This document shows positions 5,582-9,117 of a stretch of DNA of 9,117 nt, one piece after another (the stretch's first letter is position 1; every line of letters begins with the position of its first letter). The DNA is taken from NCBI GenBank assembly GCA_903825695.1, contig CAIKBP010000176.1:1-9117 (forward strand), in the 5' to 3' direction. The notes beneath the pieces were generated by a model. It was not told where the DNA came from. It was given only the letters and a program-made list of their open reading frames with translations, and made no database searches. Source of the stretch: an uncultured Verrucomicrobiota bacterium. Lineage in GTDB: Bacteria; Verrucomicrobiota; Verrucomicrobiia; Palsa-1439. The position numbers and the translations under genes are program-made.

Positions 5582-7383
5582 ATTTAACCATTCCAACCGA
5601 ACTCGAACGTCACATTGACGAGATCATCACGCACTACCCGCCACAGCACAAGCGGGCGGCGGTGCTGTGGTTGCTGCATCTCTTGCAGGAGCACTTCGGT
5701 TATCTTGGCGAGGAACAAGTGGAATGGACAGCGGCCAAGCTCGGTCTCCAACCTATCAACGTTTTCGAGTTGGTCAGCTTTTATCCGATGTTCACCAGCA
5801 AACCGCGCGGCAAATTCCACATCAAAGTTTGCCGCACGCTGTCCTGTGAACTTGCCGGTAGCGGCCGCATCCTCGATCACCTGAAGCAGAAGCTCGGTGT
5901 CGAGCTTGACGAGAACACGCCCGACGGTCTCTTCACGATTTCAACGGTCGAATGCCTTGCAGCATGCGGCACCGGACCAGTGATGATGGTCAACGATGAG
6001 CTGTTCGAGAACCTGACGCCCGAGAAGGTGGACGCGATCCTCTACCGCATCAAAGCCACGGGGCGGTTGGAGCGGGAACCGTTGCCGGCACCACAGGCGG
6101 CGCATCCACTGGAGAAACGGATCCTATTGGCGAACGCAAGCCGGCCGGGTTACACGGGGTCGCTTGCCGACTACGAGGCCGCCGACGGCTATCAGGCGTT
6201 TCGCAAGGCGCTTAGCATGAAACCCGACGACATCGTTCACGAAATCAAGGAAAGCCAGCTTCGCGGTCGCGGTGGCGCAGGATTTCCGACCGGGCTGAAA
6301 TGGGGATTCCTGGACAAGAAATCGGGCAAGCCCATTTATTTGATCTGCAATGCCGATGAGAGCGAGCCGGGAACGTTCAAAGATCGTCAGCTCATTCATT
6401 ACGATCCGCACCAACTGCTCGAGGGGATCCTCATCTCCTGTTACGCCGTGGGCGCGAAGGTCGCTTATATCTACATTCGGGGTGAAATGTCGCTCGGTGC
6501 GAAGATACTCTTGAAATCCATCGAAGAGGCCCGGGCACAGAATTATCTCGGCCGAGATATCCTCGGCAAAGGATTTGACTGTGAGATCCACGTCCAGCGC
6601 GGCGCCGGCGCCTACATCTGCGGCGAGGAAACGGGCCTGATCGAATCACTCGAAGGCAAACGCGGTTATCCGCGCATCAAGCCGCCCTACCCTGCGGTCA
6701 TCGGCCTGTTCGGTTGCCCGACGGTTGTCAACAACGTCGAGACACTGGCCAACATCCCGTTCATCGTCAAGAACGGAGCAGCCTGGTACAGGGCAATGGG
6801 CGTCCCCGGTTCCTATGGAACGCGCCTTATCTGCGTCAGCGGCCCAGTCAAGCGGCCCGGCTATTATGAATTTGAGATGGGCAAGTTGACCCTCCGGCAG
6901 CTCATTTACGATCTGTGTTGCGGCCTGAAAGGCGGTCGCACGCTGACTGGTGTCATTCCCGGCGGCAGTTCGATGCCCGTGTTGAAGCCCAACCAAATAG
7001 ATGTGCCACTCGATTTTGAATCGTTGCAGAAGGCGGGCACGATGGCCGGTTCGGGTGGCGTGATCGTGCTCGACGAGATGACCGATATCGTAAATGCCAC
7101 GTCCAATATCTCCAGGTTCTATGCTCACGAATCCTGTGGCCAGTGCACGCCATGCCGTGAGGGCACGCTGTGGATAGAAAAGATGTTTCACCGCATCCAG
7201 GAGGGTGGCGGCCGACCCGAAGACGTGGAGTTGCTCTACGACATCGCCGACAACATTGATGGCAAGACGATTTGCCCGTTCGGAGAAGCCATCGCGTGGC
7301 CCGTGAAAGCGTTTGTGACCAAGTACCGGAGCGAATTTGAAAAAGTATGCAGGAATGGAGAAGCCACAGATGCAAACAGATAA
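5575..7383 (+). CDS. nuoEF: Fused NADH-quinone oxidoreductase subunits E and F
   Basis: A 602-residue fusion of the two NADH-module subunits, equal to the sum of normal NuoE (about 165) and NuoF (about 430). The NuoE part (1 to about 170) holds the [2Fe-2S] cluster N1a: Cys86 and Cys91 (C-x4-C) with Cys127 and Cys131 (C-x3-C). A Pro/Ala linker (about 170-178) leads into the NuoF part, which starts at EKRILLANASRPG. There the glycine-rich GRGGAGFPTG (231-240) binds NADH/FMN, NADESEPGTFKDR (259-271) and GAGAYICGEET (343-353) are signatures, and Cys521, Cys524, Cys527 (SCGQCTPC) with Cys567 (TICPFG) bind [4Fe-4S] cluster N3. It oxidises NADH and feeds electrons to NuoG. The GTG start at 5575 lies in repeat DNA with no visible ribosome site, but no other start fits before the conserved region. 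The last residues (ATDANR) and the stop come from a second repeat. Confidence 0.95.
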   Translation: MANLTIPTELERHIDEIITHYPPQHKRAAVLWLLHLLQEHFGYLGEEQVEWTAAKLGLQPINVFELVSFYPMFTSKPRGKFHIKVCRTLSCELAGSGRILDHLKQKLGVELDENTPDGLFTISTVECLAACGTGPVMMVNDELFENLTPEKVDAILYRIKATGRLEREPLPAPQAAHPLEKRILLANASRPGYTGSLADYEAADGYQAFRKALSMKPDDIVHEIKESQLRGRGGAGFPTGLKWGFLDKKSGKPIYLICNADESEPGTFKDRQLIHYDPHQLLEGILISCYAVGAKVAYIYIRGEMSLGAKILLKSIEEARAQNYLGRDILGKGFDCEIHVQRGAGAYICGEETGLIESLEGKRGYPRIKPPYPAVIGLFGCPTVVNNVETLANIPFIVKNGAAWYRAMGVPGSYGTRLICVSGPVKRPGYYEFEMGKLTLRQLIYDLCCGLKGGRTLTGVIPGGSSMPVLKPNQIDVPLDFESLQKAGTMAGSGGVIVLDEMTDIVNATSNISRFYAHESCGQCTPCREGTLWIEKMFHRIQEGGGRPEDVELLYDIADNIDGKTICPFGEAIAWPVKAFVTKYRSEFEKVCRNGEATDANR

Positions 7384-7428
7384 ACACCGATCAGAAGAAT
7401 CTGTGAACATCCGTGTGAATCTGTGGCT
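7362..7428. repeat. 67-nt gene-less palindrome at the nuoEF/nuoG junction
   Basis: Arms 7362-7391 and 7399-7428 are inverted copies (23 of 30 positions match) around a 7-nt spacer. Each arm starts AGCCACAGAT and continues with CACA/CACC-GAT-like steps, the same layout as the GxxExxY cassette arms but with CACAGAT in place of CACGAAT. Its right arm, reversed, matches the reversed right arm of the cassette at 24 of 30 positions, including GTTCAC. The nuoEF frame runs into the left arm and stops at TAA 7381-7383. The RNA could fold into a long hairpin between nuoEF and nuoG. Confidence 0.85.
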
Positions 7429-7443
7429 AAAAAGAACTGACCA

Positions 7444-9090
7444 ATGGCTGAGACAGTCAAACTAACAATCGATGGCAAGGCGGTCGAGGCGCCGCGCGGC
7501 ATGAATATCATTGATGCCGCGAAGCGCGTCGGGATCGAGGTACCGCACTACTGTTATCATCCGCAACTGCCGGTGGTCGGCAACTGCCGCATGTGCATGG
7601 TCGAAGTCGGCATGCCCAGGCTCGGTCCGGACAAGAAGCTGGTACTAGGTAATGACGGCAAGCCGATCATCATATTCCAGCAAAAACCAGCTATCGGGTG
7701 CAACACCGCTGTTGCTGAAGGCATGGTTGTGCTTACCAAGTCGCCCAAGGTCATCAAAGCACGCGAAGGCGTGATGGAATTTTTGCTGATCAATCACCCG
7801 CTCGATTGCCCGATTTGCGATCAGGCGGGTGAATGCCGGTTGCAGGAGTTCTCAGAGGATTACGGCAAAGGCCAAAGCCGATTCGTCGAGCATAAGGTCA
7901 ACAAGCCAAAGAAAGTGCCGCTCGGACCAAAGATCATACTCGACGATGAGCGCTGTATTCTTTGTTCGCGGTGCATTCGTTTCATGCGCGATATTGCGGG
8001 ACAGGATTGTCTCGGTTTCGTCAATCACGGCAGTTACTCGACATTGACCTGTTACCCGGGCAATGAACCGAACACCAACTACGATCTGAACATCGTGGAC
8101 ATCTGCCCCGTCGGCGCGTTGACCTCCATGGATTTCCGGTTCAAACAGCGCGTCTGGTTTCTGAAGGAGACCAAGAGTATCTGCCCGAACTGCGCGACGG
8201 GTTGTAACACGGTGGTCTGGTCGCGCGAAGGCGTAGTCTATCGTCAGACGCCGCGCGACAACGATGCCGTCAATCAGTGCTGGATGTGCGATTACGGGCG
8301 GCTCAACTACAAGTTTGTCAACAACCAGAACCGTTTCTGCAGACCAAGCGTCAAATCGGCGGCGATGGGCGAACGGCTCAACCTGACATGGACAGAGGCA
8401 ACGCGTCAGGTCGCTGAGAAACTGAAGACCGCGAAGTCGCAGGGCGGCGCGTCGATTGCCGCAATCGGTTCGGCGCGCGCCACCACTGAAGAACTTTTCC
8501 TGTTCAACAAACTGGTTCGCGAAATGTTGGGGGCGGAACTGGTGGATTGCATTGCCCGCGTCGAACAAGGCGACAAGTTTCTCATGAACGCTGACCGCAA
8601 CCCGAACATTAACGGTGCCAAACTCACGGGCGTGACTGCGGATCCCGTCGGCAGCAGAATCGGGGTCATAGCCGAAGGAATCAAAGCGGGCAGAATTAAA
8701 ACGTTGATCGTGCTCGGTGAAAACGTCGCCAGGCACGGTATAGGCGAAGATTTGCTCGGGAAGTTGGATTTGCTGGTGGTCATCGACACATTGCCAAACA
8801 AAGTGACGGAGTTGGCGCATTACGTCTTGCCGGGCGCAACGTTCGCCGAGAAACGCGGGACGTTCATCAATGTCAAAAACCGCATCCAAAGATTGAATGC
8901 AGCGATTCCGTCACCGGGTCTCTCGCGGCCAGAATGGCAAACGCTGGCAGCACTGCTGAATGAACTCGACGCGGACAGCAGCTACCTGACGATTGAAGAT
9001 GTCTTTGCCGATATGGCGCGAAAAATCCCTGCACTGGCGGGATTGAAACTGTCGAAGAACAAGGATCAGGGGATGGAGGTAAGGGCGTGA
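7444..9090 (+). CDS. nuoG: NADH-quinone oxidoreductase subunit G
   Basis: A 548-residue Fe-S subunit that relays electrons from NuoEF toward NuoI and NuoB. Ligands in order: [2Fe-2S] N1b at Cys37, Cys48, Cys51 and Cys86; [4Fe-4S] N5 at His118, Cys122, Cys125 and Cys131; N4 at Cys171, Cys174, Cys177 and Cys221; and the off-path cluster N7 at Cys247, Cys250, Cys254 and Cys282 (C-x2-C-x3-C-x27-C). A shortened molybdopterin-oxidoreductase-like domain follows (about 285-548), with LIVLGENVARHG, VVIDTLPNKVTELAHYVLPGATFAEKRGTFINVKNRIQ. That domain is far shorter than in E. coli (about 908 residues) or Thermus (about 780), and it has no obvious metal-cofactor site. Start ATG 7444 follows the palindrome by 15 nt, with a weak purine stretch (AAAAAGAA) as the only ribosome-site candidate. 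It overlaps nuoH by GTGA. Confidence 0.96.
   Translation: MAETVKLTIDGKAVEAPRGMNIIDAAKRVGIEVPHYCYHPQLPVVGNCRMCMVEVGMPRLGPDKKLVLGNDGKPIIIFQQKPAIGCNTAVAEGMVVLTKSPKVIKAREGVMEFLLINHPLDCPICDQAGECRLQEFSEDYGKGQSRFVEHKVNKPKKVPLGPKIILDDERCILCSRCIRFMRDIAGQDCLGFVNHGSYSTLTCYPGNEPNTNYDLNIVDICPVGALTSMDFRFKQRVWFLKETKSICPNCATGCNTVVWSREGVVYRQTPRDNDAVNQCWMCDYGRLNYKFVNNQNRFCRPSVKSAAMGERLNLTWTEATRQVAEKLKTAKSQGGASIAAIGSARATTEELFLFNKLVREMLGAELVDCIARVEQGDKFLMNADRNPNINGAKLTGVTADPVGSRIGVIAEGIKAGRIKTLIVLGENVARHGIGEDLLGKLDLLVVIDTLPNKVTELAHYVLPGATFAEKRGTFINVKNRIQRLNAAIPSPGLSRPEWQTLAALLNELDADSSYLTIEDVFADMARKIPALAGLKLSKNKDQGMEVRA
9075..9079 (+). promoter_or_regulatory. Ribosome binding site of nuoH
   Basis: GGAGG lies inside the end of nuoG, 7 nt before the GTG at 9087. 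It is the only strong Shine-Dalgarno seen in front of a nuo gene in this window and supports the GTG start of nuoH. Confidence 0.75.
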
Positions 9091-9117
9091 TTGAGTTCAA
9101 TATCATCTCCTTTTTGA
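9087..9117 (+). CDS. nuoH: NADH-quinone oxidoreductase subunit H, first ten codons only
   Basis: A GTG at 9087 overlaps the nuoG stop as GTGA and is preceded by GGAGG at good spacing. The ten readable codons give MIEFNIISFL, a hydrophobic N-terminus like the start of NuoH, the membrane subunit at the quinone entry point, which normally follows nuoG in nuo operons. The rest lies beyond the window, so the call relies on gene order and these few residues. Confidence 0.7.
   Translation, partial: MIEFNIISFL

Noticed and set aside
5526..5585. Rho-independent terminator after the GxxExxY gene
   Set aside because: The stem is perfect but no T-run follows, and nuoEF must be transcribed through it; kept only as a hairpin of unknown effect.
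7852..8889. Long open frame (345 codons) on the - strand inside nuoG
   Set aside because: It lies fully antisense to a gene with complete Fe-S motifs; its translation shows no family pattern and is explained by codon bias in the real frame. The same applies to - strand frames at 2377-3183, 4223-4786 and 6646-7410.

Overview
The window is a slice of a bacterial chromosome, and its right-hand three quarters is a respiratory complex I (NADH:quinone oxidoreductase) operon read on the + strand. The order is nuoA, nuoB, nuoC, nuoD, a small inserted GxxExxY gene, a fused nuoE-nuoF, nuoG, and the first ten codons of nuoH running off the right edge. On the - strand, pointing away from nuoA, lie a MidA/NDUFAF7-family SAM-dependent methyltransferase and two related membrane-anchored proteins of the DUF4190 / H-X9-DG kind. 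The second of these is cut by the left edge. The host is most likely a Verrucomicrobiota-type bacterium (PVC group). This is inferred from the H-X9-DG proteins, the GxxExxY gene with its CACGAAT-type repeats, and moderate GC content; no rRNA or other marker is present to confirm it.

Left region (1-1030, - strand): two tandem paralogues begin with nearly the same residues (MNEQPPLVSSV and MNELPPVISSV). A 30-bp copy of the 3' end of the methyltransferase gene lies upstream of the outer paralogue at about the same distance as the real 3' end lies upstream of the inner one. This points to a tandem duplication with one breakpoint near the end of the methyltransferase gene.

Middle (1068-2168, - strand): the methyltransferase starts as little as 17 nt from nuoA, divergently. 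Its mitochondrial relative NDUFAF7 dimethylates an arginine of the NuoD homologue NDUFS2. The matching arginine is present here as NuoD Arg67, so assembly factor and target sit side by side.

Right (2186-9117, + strand): nuoA/nuoB and nuoB/nuoC are joined by ATGA overlaps and nuoG/nuoH by a GTGA overlap, as in one transcript. All expected Fe-S ligands are visible: N2 in NuoB, N1a and N3 in NuoEF, and N1b, N4, N5 and N7 in NuoG. Two junctions are occupied by palindromic repeat DNA of one design. Between nuoD and nuoEF, 31-nt inverted arms flank the GxxExxY gene; the left arm supplies the nuoD stop codon and the right arm supplies the likely nuoEF start codon. Between nuoEF and nuoG, a gene-less 67-nt palindrome encodes the last NuoF residues and the stop codon. 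These loaded and empty repeats inside an essential respiratory operon are the most unusual part of the window.
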